From Ptychodera flava (Eukaryota; Hemichordata; Enteropneusta; Ptychoderidae), in NCBI RefSeq assembly GCF_041260155.1, contig NC_091931.1, forward strand, positions 15,736,361-15,800,360: a DNA stretch of 64,000 bases. Reading direction: 5' to 3'. Positions within the stretch are counted from its first letter, which is position 1, and every line of letters starts with the position of its first letter. Shown here one piece after another: positions 11,049 to 22,118 of the stretch. The notes beneath the pieces are model-generated. The model ran no database searches and was not told the origin of the DNA. It saw nothing but the letters and a program-made list of their open reading frames with translations. A program made the position numbers and the translations under genes.

Positions 11049-12551
11049 CTAAATACATTTCAAGTTATTTTTGAACGAAACGTGTTTTATCTTCTCTGCA
11101 CTGGGATTGGTTCGTCTCATCTTGTTATACTTTGCACTTGATCGATCTCTCTTGTGCATTACATTAACATCAGTACATCCCATAACCCGCAGTTTCCCCA
11201 ACGAATCGATAAAGTATTCGGAATGTCCCGATCTTTCAAAGAATGGGTCAAAGCCTGATTTCCTCACCGTGCTGGTTCTTGCCATGAAAAAGTTAGTGGT
11301 ACCGTCTGCCCAGAAACACTGTGGAAATTCTGTAACTTTGTGATACTTTCTTTCACTCCTAATATGAAGACAATCTCCTTCCTCATCGCCATATTGGAAT
11401 TTTATAATTCGGCAACCATAGCAGTCTGATTTGCTGACCGCTCTCCCAAATTCGTCCCCAAATGTCCCGCCAACGTGATCAACAGTAACATTAGGATGCT
11501 CAAATTTCTCGACAAACCTTTCGAGCACGGTTCCGTTGGTGAATACAAAATCGTCGTCTACCCACAGAAAGTATTTTGTCCTGATTTGACTCACTAACAG
11601 ATTTCTGCCTGCAAACCAACCTTCAGCAAACGGCATGATATAGTGTTTTACATTAGCGGCTTTGATTTTCTCCGGAAACTCGGAATCATCAGCGATAAGA
11701 ATCGTGATGCCCGGATAAAACTTATGGATACTTGATATCAACCTCTTGACAGCTGGGTAACGCTCAAATGTCTTGGCGACAACTGTTACTTTAGCATTTA
11801 TGTTTCCAGACTCACCTGGGTCATACAAAAATGGCCGCTCTTGTCTTTTGATATGCACATGTATGGACACATGAAAAGACATCCAGCTCACGCTGATGAT
11901 ATCTCGAGATTCAACACTGTAAACGGTACTTTCGTATCTTATTGTCGAAAGAACTTCATTAATCGTTTCCACGTCACCGTTGACCGTGATAGTTAATTCA
12001 GCCGTCTTGTTTCCAACAATGTTCAGACGATGGGCCTCATGATTTATATACAATACGCCGAGACTACTACGACTCGTTAGCTGAATTTTAGAGACGTTCA
12101 ACGAGTCGTTGGGGATAGCCCCGCTCAACGAAAGTCCGTAAAGTTTCGTTGACTCCAATGGCTGGACGGTGATACCATTGCCGATGAATCGAAACGGTGA
12201 AAGTGCTGGACATCGAACAAGGGGCTCGTTTGAGACCGCATGCAATCTTTCCCAATCTTCTAATTCAACACGACGACGTTCCTTGCTTGCTGTACTCAAC
12301 AGGGTCTTACCTTTACAACTGCATGTCGCTCCATACTTTCTCGCTTCCCTATTGGCGTTAACGACGTGTCCATTGTTCTCATACGATTTGGATTCCAGCA
12401 AGTCCGGCGCCAGGACAACACTTATTTTCGGAGTCGATAGACTTCTCGTATGAAATGTAGTGCGAATGAAGGTGTGAACATAAAGCAGAGTACATATAAT
12501 AATACAAGCTGATAGCAAAATGAACGCTACGAATATACGGGAAACTGCCAT
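11049..12551 (-). CDS. Beta-1,4-N-acetylgalactosaminyltransferase-like (GT12)
   Basis: A 500-residue type II membrane protein read from one uninterrupted frame. Residues about 6-28 form a hydrophobic signal anchor, followed by a stem. Residues about 119-136 (SPFRFIGNGITVQPLES) match the conserved region before the catalytic part of B4GALNT1/2. The catalytic domain runs from about 253 to 480 with FYPGITILIADDS, GWFAGRNLLVSQ and the metal/UDP-sugar motif WVDDDFVF (DDD at 332-334). Length agrees with vertebrate B4GALNT1 and B4GALNT2. The family transfers GalNAc in beta-1,4 linkage to gangliosides or glycoproteins in the Golgi; which acceptor is used here cannot be told. Vertebrate homologues have several introns, so the single exon suggests retroposition or lineage-specific intron loss. 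The first ATG in frame is used. A 24-bp-arm palindrome lies 41 bp upstream. Confidence 0.93.
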   Translation of the reverse strand: MAVSRIFVAFILLSACIIICTLLYVHTFIRTTFHTRSLSTPKISVVLAPDLLESKSYENNGHVVNANREARKYGATCSCKGKTLLSTASKERRRVELEDWERLHAVSNEPLVRCPALSPFRFIGNGITVQPLESTKLYGLSLSGAIPNDSLNVSKIQLTSRSSLGVLYINHEAHRLNIVGNKTAELTITVNGDVETINEVLSTIRYESTVYSVESRDIISVSWMSFHVSIHVHIKRQERPFLYDPGESGNINAKVTVVAKTFERYPAVKRLISSIHKFYPGITILIADDSEFPEKIKAANVKHYIMPFAEGWFAGRNLLVSQIRTKYFLWVDDDFVFTNGTVLERFVEKFEHPNVTVDHVGGTFGDEFGRAVSKSDCYGCRIIKFQYGDEEGDCLHIRSERKYHKVTEFPQCFWADGTTNFFMARTSTVRKSGFDPFFERSGHSEYFIDSLGKLRVMGCTDVNVMHKRDRSSAKYNKMRRTNPSAEKIKHVSFKNNLKCI

Positions 12552-12592
12552 GGCTAGAAATCAGTGACCGTGTCGATGGGTGAAAACTCTAT

Positions 12593-12641
12593 ACAAACTG
12601 CGCACCTTTGAACATTAAATGTTCAAAGGTGCGCAGTTTGT
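12593..12641. repeat. 49-bp perfect palindrome upstream of the GT12 start codon
   Basis: Arms of 24 bp (ACAAACTGCGCACCTTTGAA... and its exact complement) separated by one A. It lies 41 bp upstream of the start codon of the minus-strand gene, so it would form a strong hairpin in the 5' leader if transcription starts above it. Confidence 0.95.
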
Positions 12642-12866
12642 GTTGCCCAGTCGACGGACGTGTTCGGACTCAGTGCCTAGATGACCTTTTGACAGTTGTG
12701 AGGAAGCGATGGGTAAGTAAACAAAAACAGACAGGTCTCCTGACAATATCTGAATGATGTGTGGTGCTTCTCAATTTTACCTAAAGTCTCAGCGCGATTG
12801 CGATACATTAAGACTTACATTATCATTACGAGTATAACATAGAGGTTTGCAGCAATAAAAACGTTT

Positions 12867-12921
12867 AACATGATTTGAACTGATTTGGCATAATTGGAAG
12901 GTGAATTAATGTCTGTTTAAT
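12867..12921. mobile_element. 210-bp MITE copy 2, left half
   Basis: Begins AACATGATTTGAACTGATTT and is preceded by GTTT (12863-12866). It continues at 20806-20971, which is followed by GTTT (20972-20975). The two halves join into one MITE once the insertion at 12922-20805 and one copy of its 8-bp duplication are removed. Confidence 0.85.
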
Positions 12922-12974
12922 CACAGTTAGGAGTGTAGTGATACATAGCGGCCGCCGCGTAGTATGCATAGAAT

Positions 12975-13030
12975 AATAGGTGGTTTCAATCGGGTTCGAA
13001 CTCATCTTCACATCTGCTCTACCAAAGTTG
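12975..13030 (-). repeat. tRNA-like Pol III promoter boxes (possible SINE head)
   Basis: On the minus strand, TGGTAGAGCAG (A-box-like) is followed closely by GAGTTCGAACCCG (B-box-like). The spacing is too short for a functional tRNA. It may be a deleted tRNA-derived SINE head just inside the transposon end. Confidence 0.25.
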
Positions 13031-14647
13031 TTTTATATTACGATATGGTGAATAACAGGATCATTGTAGTTATTTTGTTTGGAATAAATGGCGAGACACT
13101 GGTGAATCGATAGTGCTATTGTGACCCTGTATAAATATAGTAAAGGGAAAGCAATTCCACACGTACACATCGTCCATATATTGGTGGTTTGCGTTTAATG
13201 CATAGTAATGTGTAATTTTTGTTTCACTGTCTTGTATATAGAGCCGATTTCAGGATTTTAATTCCAAGCGCGCCGACGTCTTCCCTGTCACAACGCTTGT
13301 CCCACTGCGAAACACACACATCCTGTGTAGAAAAAAACACAGCAAAACACTGCAGACTCACTAGAATGCTTGTACAAAACAGACAGCCGAGAGACACCGA
13401 ACGAAGTTGATACATCTCCCTTATACCGAAGCAACAGCATCTCCCGTGTCCTGCTCTAACTTGCCGAGCATGGTCTTGAGTGTAATGTTTGTGTTAGGTA
13501 TTGTGCTTGTTGCTGGTCTACATATATAATGTTGATCATTTTAGTGATGTATTTTTACTGTACTGTACTGTACATAGCATTGTGTACAACCAGCGTGACC
13601 GCACGCGATAAAACCCATTTGTTCACTGTGACTGCGTGCAGTAAACTCAGCGACAAATTGTGCAGTGTCTCAATGTCCGTAGCCTTACATGAGTTTATAG
13701 ATAGAAATAGGCCTACACCACTAAAGTTCGTTTCCGATCTTAATATTTTACTATTGCATGATGTTGAGTCTCACAAAGGCGTTAACAAAGTGAGGGACCG
13801 CTCCCATCTTACTCCGATTGCAGTTGAGAAGACTTATGTTTACAAACATTTATGTTTATCAACAAAAGAATCGCGCACGCGCAGCGCGACGACCACTGCG
13901 CTCTAATATTGATGAAAGAGTTGCAGATTCAATTTCCTTAGATGTTGACCTTTCAATTATGACATTTTGGCATCTGAAAATAGCTATGCGATAATTATTC
14001 ATATGCACAAATAGGTGAAAACACAGTCAACAGCCAAACAATCATTAACTTGTCATTTCATAAAAATAAGAGGGAAACTCAAAAAAATAAAACGATAGTT
14101 TCATGAGCTGTGTTATCTCAAACACTGTAAGAAATTAAAGCAAAATGAAAAAGTAAGATCAATGTTTTTTCAGATATATTTTTCATTTTACGACGCGGCA
14201 AATAGGCTTGATTTCCCATAGAAAACAATGACGTATAATACACCGAACAGACTGCACACTTCTCGCCGGTGCAAATTCCTCAATTTTGAACGAATAATGA
14301 TGAAATTGAATGAATAATGATGAATTTCTTCACGAAAATAGTTTTATTTGCATTTTTTTTATTCCGATCACTGGAATATACGGACTGTTGCCGTCCGTAA
14401 TTTGGCGATCCTACGGCGTGTACATATGCAGAACAAGGGTCTTAAATTGACGCATTTTAACCAGTATGCGTCTCATAAGTTGTACAGCCCAAATATCTGT
14501 CATTTTGTTGTAATATAGACCAAATTTGGGCGAATATCAACTATGAAAATTCCAGTAAATTTGAAAAAATAACACAGAACGGAGGCGAACGGGCGCAAAT
14601 TGTCCACTGTAAACGAGCTGTGAACGTTATCGATCGATATTGTTTTA

Positions 14648-15533
14648 TTGGAAATTGATACAATGTTGTGTGTTGCTCATTACCTTCCCAGCCCAAAATG
14701 GCGCAAAACTTGGCCAACGTGCGCTAAACAAGCTTTCCTGCATAAAAATGGCAGTAGAAGGTACCAAAACATTACCATCAAACATAGGACAGGTTATTTC
14801 AGTAACAACATGGATGCCCAGCACAAATACACAGATGAAGAAATTATTAAAATGCTTAATTTCTTAATCGACAACATATTTGTTAAGTTTGGCGGTATGA
14901 CATTTCAACAATCTATCGGCATACCAATGGGTACAAATTGTGCACCCCTTCTTGCAGACTTATTTCTGTATTCATATGAAGCAGAGTTCCTACAGTCTCT
15001 CTACAAAGCAGGGTCTAAAAAACTTGCAAGGCGTTTTAACAACACACACAGATATATCGATGATCTGATTAGTCTAGACAATTCAGACATATCAAATTAC
15101 TTACATCATATTTACCCTGATGAGTTGGATATCAAAGAAACAACAGAGGGTAGGAACTCTGCTTCATATCTTGATCTGTTCCTACAAGTGGGTACTAATG
15201 GGCTACACTAAGCTGTATGACAAAAGGGATGATTTCGATTTTGAAATCATAAATTATCCCCACTTGTCAAGTAATATTCCATCTGCACCTGCTTATGGTG
15301 TGTACGTGTCTCAACTTCTCAGGTATTGTAGGGCTTGTGATTCCTACACTGATTTTCAACTGAGACACAGCTCATTGGCATCAAAATTACTGAGACAAGG
15401 ATACACAACAAAAAGACTCGTTAGGACTTTCAAAAAGTTCTACGGTCGATATGACGACATTGTGGCCAAATATGACACCTCGGTCACACAAATGATTAAC
15501 GACAGCATTCCCGGCTTTGACTTATTACAGTGA
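14648..15533 (+). pseudogene. Reverse transcriptase fragment (Penelope-like or related), frameshifted
   Basis: The first frame (14648-15211) contains KMLNFLIDNIFVKFGG, the RT motif IGIPMGTNCAPLLADLFLYS and the catalytic-site block RYIDDLIS, then SASYLDLFL. Near 15205 the reading frame shifts, and the second frame continues TKLYDKRDDFDFEIINYPHL, APAYGVYVSQLLRYCRACDS and LRQGYTTKRLVRTFKKFYGR to a stop at 15533. The order and spacing fit the RT domain and following region of a widespread animal retroelement family; the assignment to Penelope-like elements is tentative because no GIY-YIG or other endonuclease is seen. The N-terminal part is missing. The 15-bp word TTGGCCAACGTGCGC occurs near both edges (14711, 15750). 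Confidence 0.75.
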
Positions 15534-16201
15534 TTCATATCCTGTATCTTTTCACACAATATTTAGACAATTTTGGGACCAATCCTGACGGGTGTAGCAT
15601 GCTAGCAGGGTACGCTTACCCATTCCGGACACCTGGTACCACCACTAATTATCAGTGGTTCAGGATGGTCCTACTTAAATTTGTAAATCACAATTGTCCC
15701 ATGGACCTGGAAATATATTACCTTGAATGGAAATGATTATTGGACCATATTGGCCAACGTGCGCCAAAATGTGCAGAAACATAAACACATCACAAAAACT
15801 GTAAAGAGTGTCGACGATTCAATTTAAGTTAAAGAAACCAACGTATACGTTGGTACTATGGTATGTAAGTCAATATATACGGGTTATTCTGGACATATTC
15901 ATGACGTGACCTGAACACATGAGCCGATACGCCAGCAGATTTCGATCGACATTCTATCGAAAATAAATTGATACAATGTGTACGCTGTCGTCACGAGCAA
16001 CCGGCCAAAAAGTGCTCCGAGGTATAAATATGCTTCCCAGAATATAAAACAATCGGGCATAGTTTCGCCCCGCAGTGGTTGTAGCTTTTGAGTAAAGGTG
16101 TAACAGTCTTCTCGAATATGCCAATCAGCAATCCCTTTCCATAGCCTAATTTTAATGTCTCCGCTTAGTCCAGTCAAAATAGGGTTAGACCCACCACTAA
16201 T

Positions 16202-19200
16202 TGCAACAGAATTTTTTTCTTCAGAATGCATTTAAGAGAGGTACCTAGAACAACATATTAAAAGTTTACTCTAATCCACCTTGGGGAAATGTCTAATTTG
16301 CATAAACCAAATATGGCGGCCAACCTCCCAGCAAAATAACATAATTGGCTATATATCACATATTAAACAAGCTATTTCAATGATTTTTTAAAGTCTGACA
16401 CCGGTAACTTGGCCCAGGGAATTATTTTGGAGGTATAATGTTCCTTATAGGTACTTCATTAATTTGCATAATTCCAATATGGCGGCCAACATTCCTACAA
16501 AAACATTTTCGGTCATATACCACGTATTAAACAAGCTATTTCAGTGATTTTATTAAAGTTAAAAGTATATTTTTTGGCATGGAGAAACGATTTTCGAGAT
16601 GCTATGATTTGCATAGGTAATTTGTTAATTTACATAAATCCAATATGGTGGCCAACATTCCTACACAGGACATTGGTGGTCATATACCACGCATTAAAGA
16701 AGCTATTTCTTTGATTTTAAAGTTTTAATATTTTTCTTGGGTATAAAGAAACACTTTTAGTGGCTCAATTTTTACAAAGGCCCTTTGGTAACTTGCATAA
16801 ATTGAATATGGCTGTCATATTAATGCCCCATGACTTAATAGCTTCTTATATAAATAACGGTTTTGGTATAGTTTTTAGCACTAGGAAACTATCAAGAAGA
16901 AACTGTTAAGTCCTTGGACATTCATTTTTAAAAATTTTTGATTTTTCTGTATATGACGAATGTTAATGAATGTTAGTCTTCTGAATGATACATTATCTTT
17001 CTAAATATAACATTGAATTCATCTGTGTGCGGCATTGTCGTAATTTGTAAGGGTGTTTTACACTCTACAGTGTCAAAGCATGTAATCTGTAATGTTTACT
17101 GTTAAAAAAAGACGTGTTCAAAATCTTTAGTTTTTAATTTAGACTGAACCCCTTTCTTATTGATGGGTGCATCTTTATAAGAGCCCATAGATGATAGGCA
17201 AGAAGTCATCACACATAACAGCAAAATACAATAAACACAACAAAGCTAAAAATACCGCAATTATACGGTGTTGCTCAAATTTGATCAGAATTGGTACATA
17301 CCAAAGATCAACAATAAGTGTTATTTCCATCTGTTCAGTGCAGGAAAATTATACGTTGATGTTATGACAATTTCTGCACAGTACAACCAGAAAAACAACA
17401 AGAAATATTTAAACCAGAAAATTAAGAATGACAAAAGTAAATAAGGTCTGAAACTTTAGGTACTGAAGGTCAACTTTAGCAACATGCATAGTAGAGAATC
17501 TTTCTACCATATACGTACAAAAATAGACATCCATGGTTTCAGCAGATCTGTTAATATGTCACAGTTCATAAACAATGACAGGAAATGACCAATTAGCTGT
17601 TTCAGTTACTGCTACCACTCCCAAACATAATAGGTACCCTGCATACAAATAGGTTAAAGGTCAAAATCCTCTTATTCAGATGTGTGGGCTGATTCAGTTC
17701 ACTGCCACCACTCCTGCACACTTGAAGTATTTTCCTTTTTCTTACCTCATTTGCACATTTTTGACACTGATGTGTACATTTGAACAAATTCACATCTCAA
17801 CCCCTACATATACCTGTACACCAAATACTGAGACGGTAGCTTTGGCGGTATGGGAGCCTTTGTGTGTGACAGACATACATCCGCACATACATACCCCCAA
17901 ATATACAGACATACAGACGCCACTCAGACTCATCATATAAGCTCTTTTTGGTATATATATATAAAACCAAATATGAGCTAAAAAACCGAAAAAATTATAT
18001 GATCGAAATAAAAAATGTCGTAATACACACAATATCAGATTCATAAAAACTTTATAGACATACATACTCAAAAAAAATCTGACAACTGCATGCTTAAGCA
18101 AAGACGTTTAATCCAAACACAGAATCCAACTATTATGCAATACAAAGAAGTACATCTAGAGTCTGACATTGTTTGCATCAGCGCTAAGTTTTAATTTGTC
18201 TGTATTGTGGCATGTGTTATTTTTGGTCACATTATTTTTTTTGCGTTTTTATTTTCTTTGTTGTGTTTATTGTATTTTTGCTGTTATATGTGATGAATTC
18301 TTGCCTATCGTCTAGGGGTTTGTACCAAAGATGCACTCGTCCATAAGGAAGGGGTTCAGTCTAAATTAGAATCTAAAGATTTTGCCCATGACTTTTTTAA
18401 AACAGTAAACATTAAAGATTATATGTTTTAACACTGTAGAGTATAAAGCACCTTTAAAAATAACAAATAATGCCGTATACAGATGAATCCTAACAATCAT
18501 TAACGGTTGTCATATTTAGAAAAATCACAAATAATTAAAATTGCATGACTTTCTTACATCTCAATAGTAAACGCACATCAACATATACGTATTTTAATCC
18601 GTTCGGAAGTCATTATGTAAGTCTACCAAATTTGCTTAAACATTCTTTTCAAAATACAATTATTTATGGGGTATTTTAACTAATTCAGGTATCACAGACA
18701 CCTATAAAAATAAACTTTATTCGTTAATGGGTCGTTATTGTAAGTAAATTTATTGTATATTTTCCACATTTTAAAAAATAAATGTCCAAAGACTTAATAA
18801 GGAGCTGCATGTTGCCTACACAGTTTTTTCGAAGGAATATTTCTCATCTAAGATGACAAGGAAACCCGTAAAAACTATTTTGTGAAATGTAATATTTCAC
18901 TTGAAACAAGAGTATATCCTCATTCTAGAATGGCATGGGCTAAACGACTGACACTCAAAAAAGTGCTTAAAATCATGATTAGCAAAATAAAAATGCCTCT
19001 AATTCAAAATGTAAGAGTTTTATTGCAAAACAAAATAGTTGTTTTGTTATATAGCATTTAAACACATAATGTGAACATTTCAGAAAATGTGACACAGCCG
19101 GAACAGAGTTATATTCTTCTGAAATCTTAAAATGCGGATAAAAGGCAAGCAGGAATTCGGATGATTTGCAGATATTTGCATACATTAACCCTTCTATATC

Positions 19201-20746
19201 ATGCAACTTACGACTGCTTGCCAAGCTAAAAGGTGAACCTAATCAATTTTTAATCTTGGGTTAACAAATTAATCAAATACAGTGCGTTGGGTGCAGTGAC
19301 AGTTTTTCTTGATATTCCTATTCCTAAAAACTCTACCATAACCTTATTTATATTAGAAGCTATTTGGGCATTAATTTGGCAGCCATATTTAATTTCTGAA
19401 AATCGTCAAAGTCTCTTTTAAAAACATTGAACCACAAAAGGTGTTTCTTCATGTTCAAGAAATATTATTAAACTTCAAAATGGCTGAAATAGATTGTTCA
19501 ATACATTTTATGACAGAACATTTCTTTTGTATTGGATTTATGCAAATTAACAAAGTGCCAACGCAAATCATTGCACCTCAAAAGTCATTTGTCCATGCCA
19601 AAGATATAAACTCAGCATTGAAATCACAGAAATAGCTTCTTTAACACTTTGACTGCTGTAATGTTTTACACCAAACTTTTAATGCAATATTTTACCAATT
19701 TCTGTGAACTTTTCTGTACGGTCTTTTCATAATTTTGGACCAAATATATATCATTTTTCAGCAGCTACAGATTTTAATCAAAATTTTAGCATAAAGCAGA
19801 AAAATTGACTGTGGTACATTTTAAAAAGTTGACAAAAATAGACTTTGGCGCCCATAGGGTTAATAGGGTTAATACATGGTATATGACAGAAAATGTCTTT
19901 TGTAGGTATGTTGGCAACCCTATTGGATTTATGCAAATTAAAGAAGTACCTATGCAAATCATTGCATCTCGAAAATTGTTTGTCCATGCCAAAGATATAA
20001 ACTTTTAACTTTGAAATCACAGAAATGGCTTGTTTACCCTTTGACTGCAGTAACTTTTTACACCAAAATTTTAATGCAATATTTTACCAATTTCTGTGAA
20101 CTATTCTGTACGGCTTTTTCATAATTTTGGACGAAATGGATATCAATTTTTAGCAGCTAAATATTTTTATCAAATTTTTTGCAAAAAACAAAAATTTACT
20201 GTGGTACATTTTATAAAGTTGACAAAAATAGACTTTTGCTCCCAAAGGGTTAATACGTGATATATTACAGAAGATGTCTTTTGTAGGAATGTTGGCCACC
20301 ATATTTGAATTATGCAAATTAACAAATTACCTATGCAAATCATAGCATCTCGAAAATCGTTTGTCCATGCCTCAGAAATATACTTTTAACTTTAAAATCA
20401 CTGAAATATCTTGTTTAATACGTGGTATATGACCGAAAATGTCTTTTGTAGGAATGTTGGCCGCCATATTGGAATTATGCAAATTAATGAGGTGCCTATA
20501 TGAAACATTATACCTCAAAAATGATTCCCTAAGCCAAATAACTAGTGTCAGACTTTGAAATCACTGAAATAGCTTGTTTAATATGTGATATATAGCCAAT
20601 TATGTTATTTACTTGGAAGGTTGGCCGCCATATTTGATTTATGCAAATTAGACATATTTCCCCAAGGTGGATTCGAGTAAACTTTTAATATGTTGTTCTA
20701 GGTACCTCATTAAAATGCATTCTGAAGAAAAAAATTCTGTTGCAAT
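16202..20746. repeat. 4.5-kb foldback with ~165-170-bp tandem monomers in its arms
   Basis: The outer edge ATTGCAACAGAATTTTTTTC on the left is matched by its complement on the right, and matching continues inward to about 17260/18260. Each arm is built of tandem monomers of about 165-170 bp carrying TTTGCATAA...ATATGGCGGCCAAC (left, at about 16311, 16480 and 16643) or GGCCGCCATATT...ATGCAAATTA (right, at about 20290, 20457 and 20622). The right arm also has two longer units of about 390 bp (inserts at 19650 and 20040). The loop holds a dispersed repeat shared with 29780-30060. Confidence 0.8.
17640..18000 (+). repeat. Dispersed ~300-bp repeat, copy A
   Basis: Shares TTTGAACAAATTCACATCTC, ACCTGTACACCAAATACT and a CAGACATACATA-rich tail ending in a small hairpin (AGCTCT...AGAGCT-like, TTTGGTATA) with 29780-30060. 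A partial third copy of the tail is at about 24870-24990. Confidence 0.75.
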
Positions 20747-20805
20747 GTGTGGCCAAACTTCCTATTACGCGGCGCCCGCTATGTATCACTACACTCGTAA
20801 CTGTG

Positions 20806-20971
20806 TGTTTAATCTGCAAATGTAAGCTCATCTGCTTTTCCTTTGACATTCCACACTTGTTTTTATAAGTAAATTTTAATATTGCAATATTCGTCTATAG
20901 GGCACCTAACACTTTTGACAAAATTGAAAAACATGAAAATCCGATTATTCCAAATTAGTTCAAATCGTGTT
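20806..20971. mobile_element. 210-bp MITE copy 2, right half
   Basis: Resumes at the duplicated TGTTTAAT and ends CAAATCGTGTT. See the left half at 12867. Confidence 0.85.
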
Positions 20972-20998
20972 GTTTATTTTAATATTTTTTGCCTCCAG

Positions 20999-21060
20999 GG
21001 GAAAAAACAACGCTGGTAAAGAAAAGTTCACTCGACAAAAGTTCCTCGACATTACAAGGT
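20999..21060 (+). other. Possible exon fragment, duplicated at 22898
   Basis: A pyrimidine-rich stretch ending in CAG is followed by GGGAAAAAACAACGCTGGTA, and a very similar unit follows the next MITE copy at about 22898-22935 (CTGGTAAAGAAAAGT in both). This looks like a 3' splice site and exon start duplicated together with the upstream MITE. No family is recognised and the downstream sequences diverge quickly. Confidence 0.2.
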
Positions 21061-21202
21061 ACAAGTGCAGACATGTACGTCACAGGTAGTTTCTCTTCAG
21101 TCATGTACACCAAGAAATACAACTGCGATGACGAAATTGCTTTTCGGTCAAGATTATGTCGCCGATTTTTTGTCAGTAGAGCTAATTCGTAAGTTGGTTT
21201 TA

Positions 21203-21230
21203 CCATGGAGGTAGCTCTACCTCCATGGTT
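21203..21230. repeat. 28-bp palindrome ACCATGGAGGTAG
   Basis: 13-bp perfect arms with a 2-bp spacer. A similar hairpin (ATGGAGGTA...TACCTCCAT) lies at about 39243-39266 next to another transposon insertion. Confidence 0.9.
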
Positions 21231-21457
21231 TTACAGTGCGTTTCACACACATGTATGTGCCGCAACTCAGCCTATGAGACAGTCTCAGACGGACACATTT
21301 CACCTGCAACACAAATGATTAGCGTGGGTATCACGACACATTTCAAAGCCACCGATTTATTGATTTAGTAAACCAGCATGGGGCAGCTGCTCTGTCTGGA
21401 CTGAGAGATAAACTTAATCTACAATGTAACTGTTTTTACAATTTCAGCTGAGAGCAC

Positions 21458-22118
21458 ACTCACTGGGGGCTCTTTCTCCCTGTTTATTTGTGTCTGTGTT
21501 TGTTTGTGTGTATGTGTTTGTGTTTGTTTATGTGTTATTTTTAATGAAATAACAGCAGTGAAAAGCTGTTTTGTTTATTTTTGTCAATAAAGAGCAGTTT
21601 ATTTATTTATTTGTTTGTTTGTTTGTTTATATATATTTCCGATGGTTAGGGTTAGGATTAGGCTTACATTAGGGTTAGGGTTAGGCTTAGGCTAAAGTAA
21701 GGGTTAGGGTTAGGGTTAGACTTAAGTCACTCCCTCTATATAACAATATAGTACATGGTTATATAGAGGGAGTGACTTAAGTCTAACCCTAACCCTAACC
21801 CTTACCCTAACTTAAGCCTAAGCCTAAGCCTAAGCCTAACTTCAGCCTAACCCTAACCCTAAATATATAGAGGGAGTGAATAAGTCTAACCCTAACCCTA
21901 ACCCTAACTTAAGCCTAACCGTAACCCTAACCATCGGAAATACATATCAACAAACAAACAAACAAACAAACAAATAAATAAAAAAGTGCTCTTTATTGAC
22001 AAATATTAAAACAGCTTTTCGCTGTTATTTTGTTAAAAATAACAAATAAACAAACACAAACACATACACACAAACAAACACAGACACAAATAAACAAGAA
22101 GTAGGAGCCCCCTGTGTG
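21458..22118. repeat. 660-bp inverted repeat with head-to-head TTAGGG/CCCTAA arrays
   Basis: Outer arms (about 21458-21640 and 21940-22118) are inverted copies sharing GGGGGCTC, GTTTGTGTTTG runs and CAATAAAGAGC. Inside, variant TTAGGG repeats run at 21645-21725 on the top strand, then a hairpin GACTTAAGTCACTCCCTCTA and its complement at about 21719-21783, then CCCTAA repeats to about 21935. The right side includes an extra partial duplication near 21865. Confidence 0.85.

Larger units (their letters stand above)
12922..20805. mobile_element. 7.9-kb TIR element with 8-bp TSD, nested in a MITE
   Basis: The left end CACAGTTAGGAGTGTAGTGA and the complement of the right end agree over about 45 bp with roughly four mismatches. 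The element is flanked by TGTTTAAT (12914-12921 and 20806-20813), an 8-bp duplication. It interrupts the 210-bp MITE exactly: the undisturbed MITE at 22667-22877 reads through TGTTTAATCTGC. Eight-bp duplications suggest hAT or P-type elements, but no transposase is recognised. It carries a decayed reverse transcriptase (14648-15533) and a giant foldback (16202-20746), so it is probably non-autonomous and composite. Confidence 0.85.

Noticed and set aside
12975..13030. A functional tRNA gene on the minus strand
   Set aside because: A- and B-box-like words are only about 10 bp apart, far too close for a tRNA; noted only as a possible SINE remnant.
13529..13906. 125-codon frame with a hydrophobic start
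   Set aside because: No recognisable domain beyond a hydrophobic N-terminus, inside a transposon; kept out as unsupported.
15899..16231. 110-codon minus-strand frame MHSEEKNSVA...
   Set aside because: It overlaps the start of the foldback arm, and its first codons are repeat sequence also found at 20714-20746; no domain.
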